A DNA stretch of 64,000 nt, taken from Pseudomonas anguilliseptica. Its GTDB lineage: Bacteria; Pseudomonadota; Gammaproteobacteria; Pseudomonadales; Pseudomonadaceae. A program made the position numbers and the translations under genes. Position 1 is the first letter of the stretch, and each line of letters begins with the position of its first letter. The notes below the pieces were generated by a model, which was not told the DNA's origin, made no database searches, and worked only from the letters and a program-made list of their open reading frames with translations. Below are positions 27,875-37,422 of this stretch, in pieces. The DNA lies in NCBI RefSeq assembly GCF_900105355.1, contig NZ_FNSC01000001.1:4836001-4900000 (forward strand), read 5' to 3'.

Positions 27875-28833
27875 GAATGGGCGTCTTCCAGAAAGTGTGC
27901 AGCTGTTTTGGCCAGTGCCTGCTCCACAGTAAGTGGCGGCACCCAGCCTAGGCACTCGCGAGTTTTATCTATATTCACCTGTAACGAGCCACATAATCTC
28001 TGGCTCAGTGCGCGCTGCCCCAATAATCCCGCTCCATACTCGATCCATAACTGAGGAATAGGAACTAACCTGGCCGGGCGCCCCAAGGCATGACTCAAGC
28101 GGCGCAACAACTCAGTCGTTGACAGGTCCTCACCATCGCTCACAAGAAAACGCTGCCCATTTGCTGCAGGATGCGTGAGAAACAACACCAGTAAATCCAC
28201 CAGATTATCCAGCGCCACAAAACTACGATGGTTATAGATAGCCCCAAAGGGTAGTGGTATACCGCGATGCAACCAGCGCAGCATGCTGTGGAAGTTTGCC
28301 TTCACGCCCGGACCATAAATCAGCGGCGGACGAACAATAACCACCTCCAGCCCTGTCTCGGCAGCCAACGCCCTCAACCCTTCTTCGGCCTCATATTTGG
28401 ATATGCCATATGGGTCTTCAGCCTCTGGCACGTCATCGGCACAATAGGCATGCCCCGGCAAAGTCTGCTCACCATTGACCTTGATCGAGCTGACGAAGAT
28501 GAAACGACGTACGCCAGCCTCCACTGCCTGGCGAGCCAGCCGCAGAGTGCCGTCAACGTTGACCTGACGAAACTCGGCAAGCGGGTCAATAGCTTGCTCG
28601 TTCATCACATGCACCCGAGCAGCGCAATGGATAACAGCATCGACATTGGCCAATGCCGTCGACCAATCCGCATCCGAGGCCAGCCCTGGGGACAGGAAAA
28701 CATCAAAATTAGCCGGGGAAGTAGGCGGTAACTGACGCATGGCGCAGCGCAATTCATGTACACCATCGACTAGCAGGCGTGCCTGCACTGCGCGCCCAAC
28801 GAAACCGCTGGCACCCGTAAGCAAAACACGCAT
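27871..28833 (-). CDS. NAD-dependent epimerase/reductase, WbpV/WbjF-like (QuiNAc/FucNAc step)
   Basis: A 320-residue extended SDR protein: MRVLLTGASGFVGRAV nucleotide motif, VDAVIHCAARVHV, and catalytic Ser (FVSSIKVNG), Tyr and Lys in DPYGISKYEAE. Proteins of this type directly before wbpL reduce or epimerise the WbpM product to UDP-D-QuiNAc or UDP-D-FucNAc, the sugar WbpL transfers. Which of the two it makes cannot be read from the sequence. It is tightly packed with its neighbours (4-bp gap and ATGA overlap). Confidence 0.85.
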   Translation of the reverse strand: MRVLLTGASGFVGRAVQARLLVDGVHELRCAMRQLPPTSPANFDVFLSPGLASDADWSTALANVDAVIHCAARVHVMNEQAIDPLAEFRQVNVDGTLRLARQAVEAGVRRFIFVSSIKVNGEQTLPGHAYCADDVPEAEDPYGISKYEAEEGLRALAAETGLEVVIVRPPLIYGPGVKANFHSMLRWLHRGIPLPFGAIYNHRSFVALDNLVDLLVLFLTHPAANGQRFLVSDGEDLSTTELLRRLSHALGRPARLVPIPQLWIEYGAGLLGQRALSQRLCGSLQVNIDKTRECLGWVPPLTVEQALAKTAAHFLEDAHS

Positions 28834-28837
28834 GGTT

Positions 28838-29965
28838 TTAGCCCTTGTGCCAGACAGTACGATTTACATAGTCCGTGTAGCTGAGCACGACTCGCACGAC
28901 CTGCAACGATACCGGGCCACCTTCATAATCAGGAACCAGCGGAATACGGCGCGAGCCGGGTTGATGCTGACTGGTAATGACCTTGACCGCCGACAACACC
29001 GAATCCTTCTTTAATCCACTCATTATCAGAGTGCCCTGGTCCATGCCTTCTGGACGCTCGTGAGCGTTGCGCAGGGTCACAGCCGGCAGGTTGAGTAAAG
29101 AGGCTTCTTCAGTAATGGTGCCGCTGTCGGATAGCACACAGAACGCATTCATCTGCAGCTTGATGTAGTCCAAAAGACCGAATGGCTTGGAGAAGCGAAT
29201 CAGCGGGTGCTCCAGTGATTCGCCCAGCGCCTCCAGACGCTTACGAGTACGTGGATGGGTCGACACGATCAGCGGATAACCATACTCATCGGCCAGTGCA
29301 CGCAGGGTAGCAAGTAGATCGCGCAGATTATCTGGAGTGTCGACGTTCTCCTCACGATGGGCGCTGACAATAAAGAACTTGCCAGTCTCCAGCCCCTCAC
29401 GAGCAAGCACGTCAGAGGCCTCGATCTTCGGCCGGTAATAGTCCAGCACCTCATGCATATGCGAGCCAGTCTTGATGATGGTCTCGGGGCGGATGCCCTC
29501 AGCGATCAAATATCGACGGGCATGCTCGGTGAGCACCATGTTGATGTCAGACAGGTGATCGAGCACCTTGCGATTGAGCTCCTCCGGTACCCGCTGGTCA
29601 AAACAACGATTTCCCGCTTCCATATGAAACACGGGAATCTTCCGACGTTTGGCCGCAATGACCGCAAGACAAGTATTGGTATCGCCATACAGCAACAACG
29701 CATCAGGTTTTTCTAACTCGAACACCGCATCAGCCTTGGCGATTACCTCTGCAATAGTCTGTGCAGCAGTTTCACCGGCAGCGCCAAGAAAGTGATCAGG
29801 CTTACGGATTTCCAGGTCATCGAAGAAAACTTGGTTCAGCTCATAGTCGTAGTTCTGCCCAGAGTGCACCAACACGTGATTAACCTGACGGTCGAGTTCG
29901 GCAATTACCCGACTCATTTTGATCAATTCCGGACGCGTCCCTACCAGGGTCATAACCTTAAGCAT
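28838..29965 (-). CDS. UDP-N-acetyl sugar C2-epimerase (WbjD/WbvD/FnlC type)
   Basis: A 375-residue non-hydrolysing C2-epimerase of the WecB fold. It begins MLKVMTLVGTRPELIKMSRV and has HSGQNYDYELNQVFF, LLYGDTNTCLAV, HMEAGNRCFDQRVPEE and SDSGTITEEAS. The HMEAGNRCFDQ motif is that of the WbjD/CapG/FnlC branch rather than WbpI. It carries out the last step to UDP-L-FucNAc or UDP-L-QuiNAc. The ATG at 29965 overlaps the upstream gene by 8 bp; the longer upstream frame is spurious. Confidence 0.88.
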   Translation of the reverse strand: MLKVMTLVGTRPELIKMSRVIAELDRQVNHVLVHSGQNYDYELNQVFFDDLEIRKPDHFLGAAGETAAQTIAEVIAKADAVFELEKPDALLLYGDTNTCLAVIAAKRRKIPVFHMEAGNRCFDQRVPEELNRKVLDHLSDINMVLTEHARRYLIAEGIRPETIIKTGSHMHEVLDYYRPKIEASDVLAREGLETGKFFIVSAHREENVDTPDNLRDLLATLRALADEYGYPLIVSTHPRTRKRLEALGESLEHPLIRFSKPFGLLDYIKLQMNAFCVLSDSGTITEEASLLNLPAVTLRNAHERPEGMDQGTLIMSGLKKDSVLSAVKVITSQHQPGSRRIPLVPDYEGGPVSLQVVRVVLSYTDYVNRTVWHKG

Positions 29966-30968
29966 CGAGCTGCTCCTTGATGTAGTCGAGCTTGAGCAGC
30001 AGTTGCTTGATGCCCTCGATGTCCAGGCGCTCGGTATTGTGCGAGGTGTAATCATCGAACTCGGCGATCTTCTCCTCACCTTCGACGAAGTACTTCTTGT
30101 AATTCAGATCGCGGTTGTCCGCAGGAATACGGTAGTAGCGGCCCATATCCTCGGCTTTAGCCATCTCTTCGCGTGAAACCAACGACTCGTAAAGCTTCTC
30201 GCCATGACGAGTACCGATCACCCGCACCGGGTTATCGCGACCGAACAACTCCTTGAGACCCAGGGCCAGATCACCAACGGTTGAGGCTGGAGCCTTCTGC
30301 ACGAAAAGATCGCCTTGTTCACCATGCTCGAAAGCGTGCAGCACCAGGTCGACCGAGTCTTCCAACGACATCAGGAAGCGCGTCATGTTGGGATCAGTGA
30401 CGGTCAGCGGCTCGCCGCTGCGTAGTTGCTCGATGAACAACGGGATCACCGAACCGCGCGATGCCATCACGTTGCCATAGCGGGTGGCGCAGACCACGGT
30501 GCCGCCGGCCGGAATCATCCTCGACTTGGCCACCATCAACTTCTCGGACATAGCCTTGGAGATGCCCATAGCGTTGATCGGATACACAGCTTTATCAGTA
30601 GAGAGTACCACCACGCGTTTCACGCCACTGGCAATGGCAGCATTAAGTACGTTCTCTGTGCCATTGACGTTGGTGCGCACGGCCTCCATTGGGTAAAACT
30701 CGCAGGAAGGTACCTGTTTGAGCGCCGCTGCGTGGAAGATGTAATCGACGCCAACCATAGCCTGCTTGAGGCTGTCGTAGTCACGCACATCGCCAATGTA
30801 GAACTTGACCTTGTCGTTGGCCAAGGCAATGCGCATATCCTCTTGCTTCTTCTCATCGCGGGAGAAGATGCGAATCTCACGCACATCGGTATCGAGGAAG
30901 CGGCGCAACACCGTATGGCCAAAGGAACCGGTGCCACCGGTGATCATCAATACCTTGTCGTCGAACAT
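29958..30968 (-). CDS. UDP-GlcNAc 4,6-dehydratase/5-epimerase (WbjB/WbvB/FnlA type)
   Basis: A 336-residue soluble SDR of the polysaccharide-synthesis family. It has VLMITGGTGSFGHTVLRRF, IFSRDEKKQEDMR, AAALKQVPSCEFYPMEA and LSTDKAVYPINAMGISKAMSEK, in which Met replaces the classical Tyr. The family removes water from UDP-GlcNAc and epimerises C5 (and C3) as the first step to L-FucNAc or L-QuiNAc. The ATG at 30968 follows CTGGAAGGTTAT. It is followed by the C2-epimerase with an 8-bp overlap. Confidence 0.9.
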   Translation of the reverse strand: MFDDKVLMITGGTGSFGHTVLRRFLDTDVREIRIFSRDEKKQEDMRIALANDKVKFYIGDVRDYDSLKQAMVGVDYIFHAAALKQVPSCEFYPMEAVRTNVNGTENVLNAAIASGVKRVVVLSTDKAVYPINAMGISKAMSEKLMVAKSRMIPAGGTVVCATRYGNVMASRGSVIPLFIEQLRSGEPLTVTDPNMTRFLMSLEDSVDLVLHAFEHGEQGDLFVQKAPASTVGDLALGLKELFGRDNPVRVIGTRHGEKLYESLVSREEMAKAEDMGRYYRIPADNRDLNYKKYFVEGEEKIAEFDDYTSHNTERLDIEGIKQLLLKLDYIKEQLDA

Positions 30969-31037
30969 ATAACCTTCCAGAACGTGAACGCAGCCCGGAG
31001 GCTGCGTGGATTCCTTTTCACCAGCAAACCGGAGTGA

Positions 31038-31898
31038 TTACCGGCGCTGCTCGTACATACGCCGAATCAGCTCCGGCCACTCGGGTGCCACATAACCGGT
31101 CGCTTCGCGGAAACGCGAACAGTCCAGCGAACGATCGATTACCAGTGCATCATCCGGCCGGATGTCAATAGCCTTGCCATACTGCACAGCCACCAGACTG
31201 AGAAGCCGGAACTTGTCGATCGGCTTAGCGGCGACATGATACAGGCCATTGAGCTGCCGGTGCGGGATAACGAAGTCCTTCATCAACCGCGCCAGCTCGA
31301 CCGTCGGCAGACCAGAGAAAATTGCCTTGGAGAACCCTCGTACTCTGCCTTCTTGTGACAGAAACCAGTCCACCAGCGAGTAACTCGAGTTCAACTCGTG
31401 TCCGATGATCGAGGTTCGCAGGGTAATCGCGTTAGGCAGATCGTGCAGTTCGCCGATGTACTTGGACTTGCCATACAGGTCCTCGGCATCCGAAAGATCG
31501 CTCTCAAGGTAGCCGCCCTTACGACCCGAGAACACGCAGTCGGTACTGATATGAATCAGCCGTGCACCGCTCAAGTCGCAGAGGCGCGCGAGTCGATGCG
31601 GCAACATCGCGTTGATCGGCAGAGCAGTCAGCGGGTCCTTGGCATCGGCCAATTGCTTGATCAGCCCGACACAGTTAATGACAACGTCCGGGCGTACTTT
31701 GGCCAACACCGCCACGAGCGCGTCCTGGTCAAGCACGTCCACCCCACTGAGCAGACGCTCCTGGCTCTGTTGCGGGAAGTTCCGCAGCGCCGCACCACTG
31801 CGCACGGTGCCCCATGTCTCATGCTCTGCATCGGCAGAGAACGAGCGAAATACGGCGCTGCCGAGCATGCCGGTTATACCAAGAATCAAGATCTTCAT
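31038..31898 (-). CDS. RmlD-like 4-ketoreductase (WbvR/QnlA type)
   Basis: A 286-residue SDR of the RmlD family: MKILILGITGMLGSAVFRSF, VVINCVGLIKQ, HISTDCVFSG and Tyr-Lys in DLYGKSKYIGE. It lacks the C-terminal cupin domain of WbjC/CapF/FnlB (about 370 residues). With the 4,6-dehydratase and C2-epimerase beside it, this points to the UDP-L-QuiNAc pathway (WbvB-WbvR-WbvD) rather than UDP-L-FucNAc. The assignment is from architecture only. Confidence 0.78.
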   Translation of the reverse strand: MKILILGITGMLGSAVFRSFSADAEHETWGTVRSGAALRNFPQQSQERLLSGVDVLDQDALVAVLAKVRPDVVINCVGLIKQLADAKDPLTALPINAMLPHRLARLCDLSGARLIHISTDCVFSGRKGGYLESDLSDAEDLYGKSKYIGELHDLPNAITLRTSIIGHELNSSYSLVDWFLSQEGRVRGFSKAIFSGLPTVELARLMKDFVIPHRQLNGLYHVAAKPIDKFRLLSLVAVQYGKAIDIRPDDALVIDRSLDCSRFREATGYVAPEWPELIRRMYEQRR

Positions 31899-31923
31899 AT
31901 CTATCCTTTAACTTCGGACTGTC

Positions 31924-33427
31924 TTAACGACGCCCCGAAAAACTAGCCAATTTGAGCTTAAAGCGCGCAAACAGTTGCCGAGCGAAGAGTCGCTCGTCAG
32001 AGCGCATGATCAGAAAACTGAACAGTAACGTTAGAAAAAAAAGTATGAGATTCCTGGAATAGAGCTCTCGATCGCTCCAGCAAAGCCAGCTGGTGAGGAC
32101 CACCATTATAAATCCACCCAACCAGTACAAAAGCCTTCTGCCTTCTAACGACACGCCATAACAGGTCAAAAGACGCCATGTCAGGAATGCAAGGTAGAAC
32201 ACATAACTCACCAAATAAGCAAAACCAACCCACTCCAGCCCGTGCGACAACAACAACAACGACATCGCCATAAAAATGATACTCCAAAGGCCTTCAGCCA
32301 GCGCGAAGCCCTTCATATCAGCTCGCGCTACCAGCGCCGTTGAAATAACCCAACCAAGTACTCTCACAAAGTCACCTATAAGGACCCAGCGCAGTACATT
32401 TAGAGAGGGGAGAAACTCATGACTGAACAGCACGGAAACGATCAATGGCTTCATGACTACCAGGCAGGTAATCAGTGGCAGGGAAATCAACAGAGAAAAA
32501 TGAAACGCCTTGCCGAGCGCCGAGTGCATCTCATCGCCGGTACCTACCTGGCTAAGCTCAGGTAACAGGTAACTCTGCAATGAAGTCAGAAACAGAGCCA
32601 GATACATGGCACTGATACTCCAGGCCGCATCGAACTGCCCCGCGCCTTCCAGTCCATAGAGCCGCACAATGTAACTACGCACGATCAAAACGCTGCCAAG
32701 CGTCAGGAACAAGGACAGTAATGACGGCAACGCAACTCGCAAAAACCGCAAGGTAGCGCTCCAGGTAGCGCCACTCGGCGCTCCAGGTAGCGCCACTCGG
32801 CGCTACCGCCGTTAAACCTTGAAAATACCCCTGACGCCGCACGAAGATGAATGCAGCAATCAACCCGAGTAGAGGCCCACCGGCAAGCAGCAGAACCATG
32901 ATATCGGGGTATCCGCGAGCGTAGACTAGCCCAACGGGCAGTGCGACTAGCGCTGCCCCAAGACCTGTCAGCATAGTGACGATGCTCAATGCACCGAATT
33001 GCATTTCAGCAGTCAGCACGCCTCGAAAGAAGAACAACATTGCTCCGAGAACAATAGGGATCACCAGCCAGCGAATAGCAGAAGCATGCTCACCTGCAAA
33101 AATCCAGGCAGCGATGAAGTCCGCAAAGATCAATATGGCTGCCGAGAGTAAAAGACTGGCCAGTACAAACACATAGAAGGACGACAAAAAGAACTTCCGC
33201 CTAGCTACGCACTGATGACTGCTCAAGCCCTGAACAACCGCGTTCTGTCCACCTATCGACGCTACTGACGAGAGCATTTGCTGCAAATGTCGCAACACCG
33301 AGTACAAACCGACACCGGCAGGCCCCGCCAATACCGCTAGCAACTTGACGGCAATTGCCCCAAGCAACAGACCGCAAAATTGCCCAACGGCAGTCTTTAA
33401 TGTAGACACCGCCATGCCTGGCTTCAT
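31924..33427 (-). pseudogene. wzx: Second O-antigen flippase (Wzx-type), frameshifted by a 22-bp tandem duplication
   Basis: The 5' part (from the ATG at 33427) and the 3' part together form a typical 12-14 helix MATE/polysaccharide-transporter flippase (AVGQFCGLLLGAIAVKLLAVLAGPAGVGLYSV start). At 32760-32803 a 22-bp unit is present twice in tandem. Removing one copy restores one open frame of 494 codons, reading APSGATWSATLRFLRV across the junction. As it stands, translation stops shortly after the duplication. It overlaps the wzy stop (ATGA). GC content is lower than the chromosome. Confidence 0.88.
32760..32803. repeat. Perfect 22-bp tandem duplication inside wzx
   Basis: Units 32760-32781 and 32782-32803 are identical. 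A further 9-12 bp of partial homology lies on both sides (AGGTAGCGCT before, a GGCGCTACC arm after). Because 22 is not divisible by three, it switches the reading frame. Loss of one copy by slippage or RecA would exactly repair the gene. Confidence 0.95.
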
Positions 33428-33985
33428 TTATCAGCACCAGTTTGACTAATAGCGGTCGAGGCGGCGGGCCTTTCAAAAAGCAGAAAAGCCAGAACCACAT
33501 AGATGAAGAGTCCACCACTGAGTAGAGTCGCGGTCAGTGAGCTCACAGATGCAATAAAGAAACAAACAAAACTCGACACCATCAAGACCCGACTACCAGA
33601 GGAAAATATACAGGCCGCACAAAATGTGAAGATGAGGCAGTACAACACTACACCAGCCCATCCAAATGCTAGTTTGGCATCGACAAAGAAAACGGTATTG
33701 GATGCGCCGGCCCCGCCGGGCGAAGCTCCAAACTCGTACACATAAACCATCTTCTCAAGGAGCATTTTAGGCTCACCAAAAAGAAGATGAACAAATCCAA
33801 CCGAACGCCCCAAAGTTAACTCTCCCTTGAGAACGGTACGGTGAAAGCCAAGCCAGTCATAAGCTGTAATGTAAGGAATCCATACGATCCTATTGAACAA
33901 CACCAATAGCTTGCCGGATACCGCACTTGCTTCGACTGGGGTGGATTCAAACCCAAGCCTAGTGAACTGTCTGTAAAATTCGTTA
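33424..33985 (-). pseudogene. wzy: O-antigen polymerase Wzy, 3' fragment
   Basis: About 187 codons: a periplasmic-loop-like stretch (LFNRIVWIPYITAYDWLGFHRTVLKG), an Asn/Gly-rich segment (GASPGGAGASNTVFFVDAKLAFGWAG) and two or three transmembrane helices to the stop at 33424. It resembles the second half of oligosaccharide-repeat-unit polymerases. It is separated from its 5' part (39285-40129) by the nested IS cluster. The open frame entering it from the left of the IS is not continuous with the frame of the 5' part. Confidence 0.75.
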
Positions 33986-34076
33986 ATCCAATGCCGAGCC
34001 AGTATACTGCGCGCTCTATCGTCATGAATTGTAAGCGCTCCATAGACCCCACCTCCCTCTGGAGAGGTTTTGCGTT

Positions 34077-35633
34077 TTACAGTGGCGTCGTTGGTTGGCA
34101 GTTCCAAGGCAGCAGCGCTTCGTAGGCTTCAACGCTGTTGGCCAGCGGCAGGCGTTCGAGGACATGGCGCAACCAGGCGTAGGGCTCCTGGCCATTGGTC
34201 TTGGCGGTTTCCACCAGGCTGTAGAGTTGGGCGCTGGCGGTCGCGCCTTTCGGCGTGTCGCTGAACAGCCAGTTCTTGCGACCTATGACGAAGGGCCGGA
34301 TCGCGCGCTCGGCAGCGTTGTTATCGATCGGCAGGTGGCCAGCCTCGATGTAGCGTTCGAGTCGGCTCCAGTTGCTCGCCAGGTAGTTCACTGCTTTGCC
34401 CAGGGCATTCTGCGCCGTGACCTGCGGCTGGGTTTTCTCCAGCCAGGTCTTGAGCTGATCGAGGAGCGGTAGGCTGTGCTGCTGGCGGCCCCGGTAGCGC
34501 TGTTCATCGCTGGCATCCTTAAGTTCGCGCTCGATGCCGTAGAGCTTGTTGATCATCCCCAACGCGATGTCGGCACGCCCGGTTTTGCCCTTCGGTTGCA
34601 CCTTTTGCGCTTCGACGAACTTGCGCCGCGCATGCGCCCAGCAGGCCAGGCGCTCAACACCTTGTTGTGCGGCCACGGCGTTGTAGCCGGCGTAATCGTC
34701 GGTCATCAGGTAGCCGCGATAACCGTCGAGCAGGCGCAGCGGCACCTCCTGCGCGCGGCTGGTTGTGTAGTCGAAGAGGATCACCGGCTTGCCAGGCGGG
34801 CCACCGGTCTGCACCCACATCCAGGAGTGGCTGCTCGGATCGCGCCCAGGCTCCTTGAGCACCTGCACGCGGGTTTCATCGCAGTGGATCACCGGACTGT
34901 CCAGCAGCCTGTCGCGCATCAGGTTGAGCAACGGTTGTAGCAGTTCGCCGCACTGGATCACCCAGCGCGCCAGGGTCTGCCGGGGGATGTCGATGCCATG
35001 GCGACTGAGCATCTTTTCGAAGCGATACAGTGGGATGCCGTCGGCGTATTTGCTGGTCAGCAGCATCGCCAGCACGCTCGGGCTGGCCAGGCTTTTCTCG
35101 ATCAGTTGGGCCGGTTTGTCAGCGGTGACCGGCGCGCTTTCGCAGGCCTTGCAGGCATAGGTCTTGCGAATGTGGCGGATCACCTGAACCTGCATCGGGA
35201 TGATTTCCAGCTGCTCGCTGGTTTCTTCGCCGATGGCCTGCTTGCGGCAACCGCATTCGCAGGTCAGTTCGTGTTCGGGCAGTTCGTGGATGACCTCGAC
35301 ACGCGGTAGTTCGGCCGGTAACGGCTTGCGCTTGCCGCGGCGCTTGGTCGGCGCAACGACTTCTTCCTCGACCTCAGCGGCCGGAGCTTCAGCCGCCGCT
35401 TCGGCCAGGCTTTCCGCTTCGTTGAACATCTCTAGCTGCGGTGAATCCGGGTCGCTGCTCTGCTCGGATTTACGGCCGAACAGGCGCTGGATCAACAGCG
35501 CGTTTTGTTCGCGCAGGCGCTCGATCTGCCCATCCTTGTCCTTGGCCAATTCCTGCGCCGACGACAACACCTCAGCGAGCAATTGCTTGAGCGCGGCGGG
35601 GTCATCAGGAAGGGTTTCGGGCACAGAAATCAT
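34077..35633 (-). CDS. tnpC: IS66-family transposase TnpC, copy 2
   Basis: 518 residues, identical in length to copies 1 and 3. It has Ser in place of Arg in the [12 protein letters not shown] segment. The catalytic set ([25 protein letters not shown]) is intact. Together with its TnpB it could drive movement of all copies. Confidence 0.93.
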   Translation of the reverse strand: MISVPETLPDDPAALKQLLAEVLSSAQELAKDKDGQIERLREQNALLIQRLFGRKSEQSSDPDSPQLEMFNEAESLAEAAAEAPAAEVEEEVVAPTKRRGKRKPLPAELPRVEVIHELPEHELTCECGCRKQAIGEETSEQLEIIPMQVQVIRHIRKTYACKACESAPVTADKPAQLIEKSLASPSVLAMLLTSKYADGIPLYRFEKMLSRHGIDIPRQTLARWVIQCGELLQPLLNLMRDRLLDSPVIHCDETRVQVLKEPGRDPSSHSWMWVQTGGPPGKPVILFDYTTSRAQEVPLRLLDGYRGYLMTDDYAGYNAVAAQQGVERLACWAHARRKFVEAQKVQPKGKTGRADIALGMINKLYGIERELKDASDEQRYRGRQQHSLPLLDQLKTWLEKTQPQVTAQNALGKAVNYLASNWSRLERYIEAGHLPIDNNAAERAIRPFVIGRKNWLFSDTPKGATASAQLYSLVETAKTNGQEPYAWLRHVLERLPLANSVEAYEALLPWNCQPTTPL

Positions 35634-35651
35634 GCCGTGGATTATACCGGC

Positions 35652-36020
35652 TCAGGTGACGAACCTAGGGGTCAAAACCTGGTGCGGCCGGTTGCGCCAC
35701 AGGTCGATACCGTCCAACAACCAGTTCAACTCCTGGGCCGTCAGCACGATCGCATCTTCGCCAGGTTCCGGATGCGACTTGAAGCGTTCAGCCTCCAATC
35801 GCTTGAGCCACAGGCAAAAGCCGTTGCGCTCCCAATACAAAATCTTCACCCGGCTGCGCGCGCGGTTGAGGAAGACGAACAGCACCGGGTCGAACACCGC
35901 CACCTTGATATCCAGCTCGACCAGGGCGGCCAGGGCGGCCAGGCCATCGATGGATTTTCGGAAATCCAACGGCTTGGGGTATAGATAGACTTTTTCGACT
36001 TTGGCGTCGGGGCGCATCAT
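35652..36020 (-). CDS. tnpB: IS66-family accessory protein TnpB, copy 2 (3-residue insertion)
   Basis: 122 residues against 119 in copies 1 and 3. A 9-bp tandem repeat makes the helix read DGLAALAALVELD instead of DGLAALVELD, and the early PVDFRKS motif is PLDFRKS. The frame is kept. The start at 36020 is chosen as in copy 1. Confidence 0.9.
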   Translation of the reverse strand: MMRPDAKVEKVYLYPKPLDFRKSIDGLAALAALVELDIKVAVFDPVLFVFLNRARSRVKILYWERNGFCLWLKRLEAERFKSHPEPGEDAIVLTAQELNWLLDGIDLWRNRPHQVLTPRFVT

Positions 36021-36121
36021 GACGGCTGGCTCCAGAAAGAAATTGGAGCTCAGCATTGGCTGGCCTGCGGATCATTTGTAGATGAGGTTTATGGAGCGCT
36101 TACCATGAATTGAGCTCCCAT

Positions 36122-36961
36122 ATGGCCCGGCCAGCAGCCCCATTCTTCTTGAGTCCCAGTGATGCCGACATGCTGCAAGGCTGGTTACGCATGGGATCGC
36201 TGCCTCAGAGCATCGGCCAGCGGGCCAGAATTCTGTTGCTGCTGGCCAACGGTCTCACGCCCAAGGAGATCAGCGAGCAGCTGCAAGTCTCTGCGCCAGT
36301 GGTCTTCAAATGGCGTAAACGCTACCAGGAGACCGGTCTGGAGGGGCTGAGTGACCTGCGGCGCAGTGGAGCGCCTCGCAAGCTCAACGAAGCGAAGATC
36401 AAGGAAATCCTGACGCTGACGACCCAGCGAGTCCCGCGCGAAGCTACCCACTGGAGCCTACGGTTGATGGCCAAGTACGCTGGGGTCAGCATCTGGCAGG
36501 TCGCACAGGTGTGGGCTGCTGCCGACCTCAAGCCGCACCGGTTGAAAACCTTCAAGATCAGTAACGACCCGCACTTTGCAGACAAAGTGGTCGATGTCGT
36601 CGGGCTCTATTTGAATCCGCCCGACAACGCCCTGGTGCTATCTGTTGACGAAAAAACACAGATCCAGGCGCTGGACCGCACACAGCCCATGCTGCCGCTC
36701 AAGCCCGGGCAGATTGAGCGGCGGACGCATGACTATAAGCGCCACGGTACGGCCAGTCTGTACGCAGACTTTGACATCCTGACGGGTAAGGTCATCGGCC
36801 GTATCACCCAGCGGCACAGGGCCAAGGAGTTTTTGGAGTTCCTTCGACAGATCGACCGCAGCACCCCCGCCGAGCTGGACCTGCATGTAATTCTGGACAA
36901 CAGCTCGACTCACAAGACCGCTGCCGTCAGGGAATGGCTGGAGAAGCATCCCCGTTTCAAG
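36122..36961 (+). pseudogene. IS630-family transposase, 5' part (interrupted by IS66 copy 3)
   Basis: 280 codons from the ATG at 36122. A helix-turn-helix region (LANGLTPKEISEQLQVSAPVVFKWRKRYQ at about 45-75) is followed by the linker GLSDLRRSGAPRKL. Then come the first two DDE residues (Asp in VLSVDEKTQIQALDR, Asp in VILDNSSTHK). The IS66 element follows at HPRFK. The third catalytic residue (Glu) is in the 3' part at 39034. The complete protein would be 363 residues. Confidence 0.92.
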
Positions 36962-37044
36962 GTAAGCGCTCCATAAACCTCATCTACAAATGATCCGCAG
37001 GCCAGCCAATGCTGAGCTCCAATTTCTTTCTGGAGCCAGCCGTC

Positions 37045-37404
37045 ATGATGCGCCCCGACGCCAAAGTCGAAAAAGTCTATCTATACCCCAAGCCGGTGGA
37101 TTTCCGAAAATCCATCGATGGCCTGGCCGCCCTGGTCGAGCTGGATATCAAGGTGGCGGTGTTCGACCCGGTGCTGTTCGTCTTCCTCAACCGCGCGCGC
37201 AGCCGGGTGAAGATTTTGTATTGGGAGCGCAACGGCTTTTGCCTGTGGCTCAAGCGATTGGAGGCTGAACGCTTCAAGTCGCATCCGGAACCTGGCGAAG
37301 ATGCGATCGTGCTGACGGCCCAGGAGTTGAACTGGTTGTTGGACGGTATCGACCTGTGGCGCAACCGGCCGCACCAGGTTTTGACCCCTAGGTTCGTCAC
37401 CTGA
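37045..37404 (+). CDS. tnpB: IS66-family accessory protein TnpB, copy 3
   Basis: 119 residues, the same protein sequence as copy 1. The ATG at 37045 has the same CTGGAG ribosome site. It is followed 18 bp later by tnpC. Confidence 0.92.
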   Translation: MMRPDAKVEKVYLYPKPVDFRKSIDGLAALVELDIKVAVFDPVLFVFLNRARSRVKILYWERNGFCLWLKRLEAERFKSHPEPGEDAIVLTAQELNWLLDGIDLWRNRPHQVLTPRFVT

Positions 37405-37422
37405 GCCGGTATAATCCACGGC

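Larger units (their letters stand above)
34031..36103 (-). mobile_element. IS66-family insertion sequence, copy 2
   Basis: A 2073-bp element flanked by a perfect 8-bp target duplication CATGAATT (34023-34030 and 36104-36111). It inserted into the IS630 leader just upstream of the transposase ATG. It is near-identical to copy 1 but 9 bp longer because of a 9-bp tandem duplication inside tnpB. It carries tnpB and tnpC and no tnpA. Confidence 0.95.

Noticed and set aside
32796..32812. GGCGGTAGC on the minus strand resembles the ops/JUMPstart core used by RfaH.
   Set aside because: It lies inside the coding sequence of wzx as part of the 22-bp duplication region, not in a leader, so it is almost certainly coincidence.
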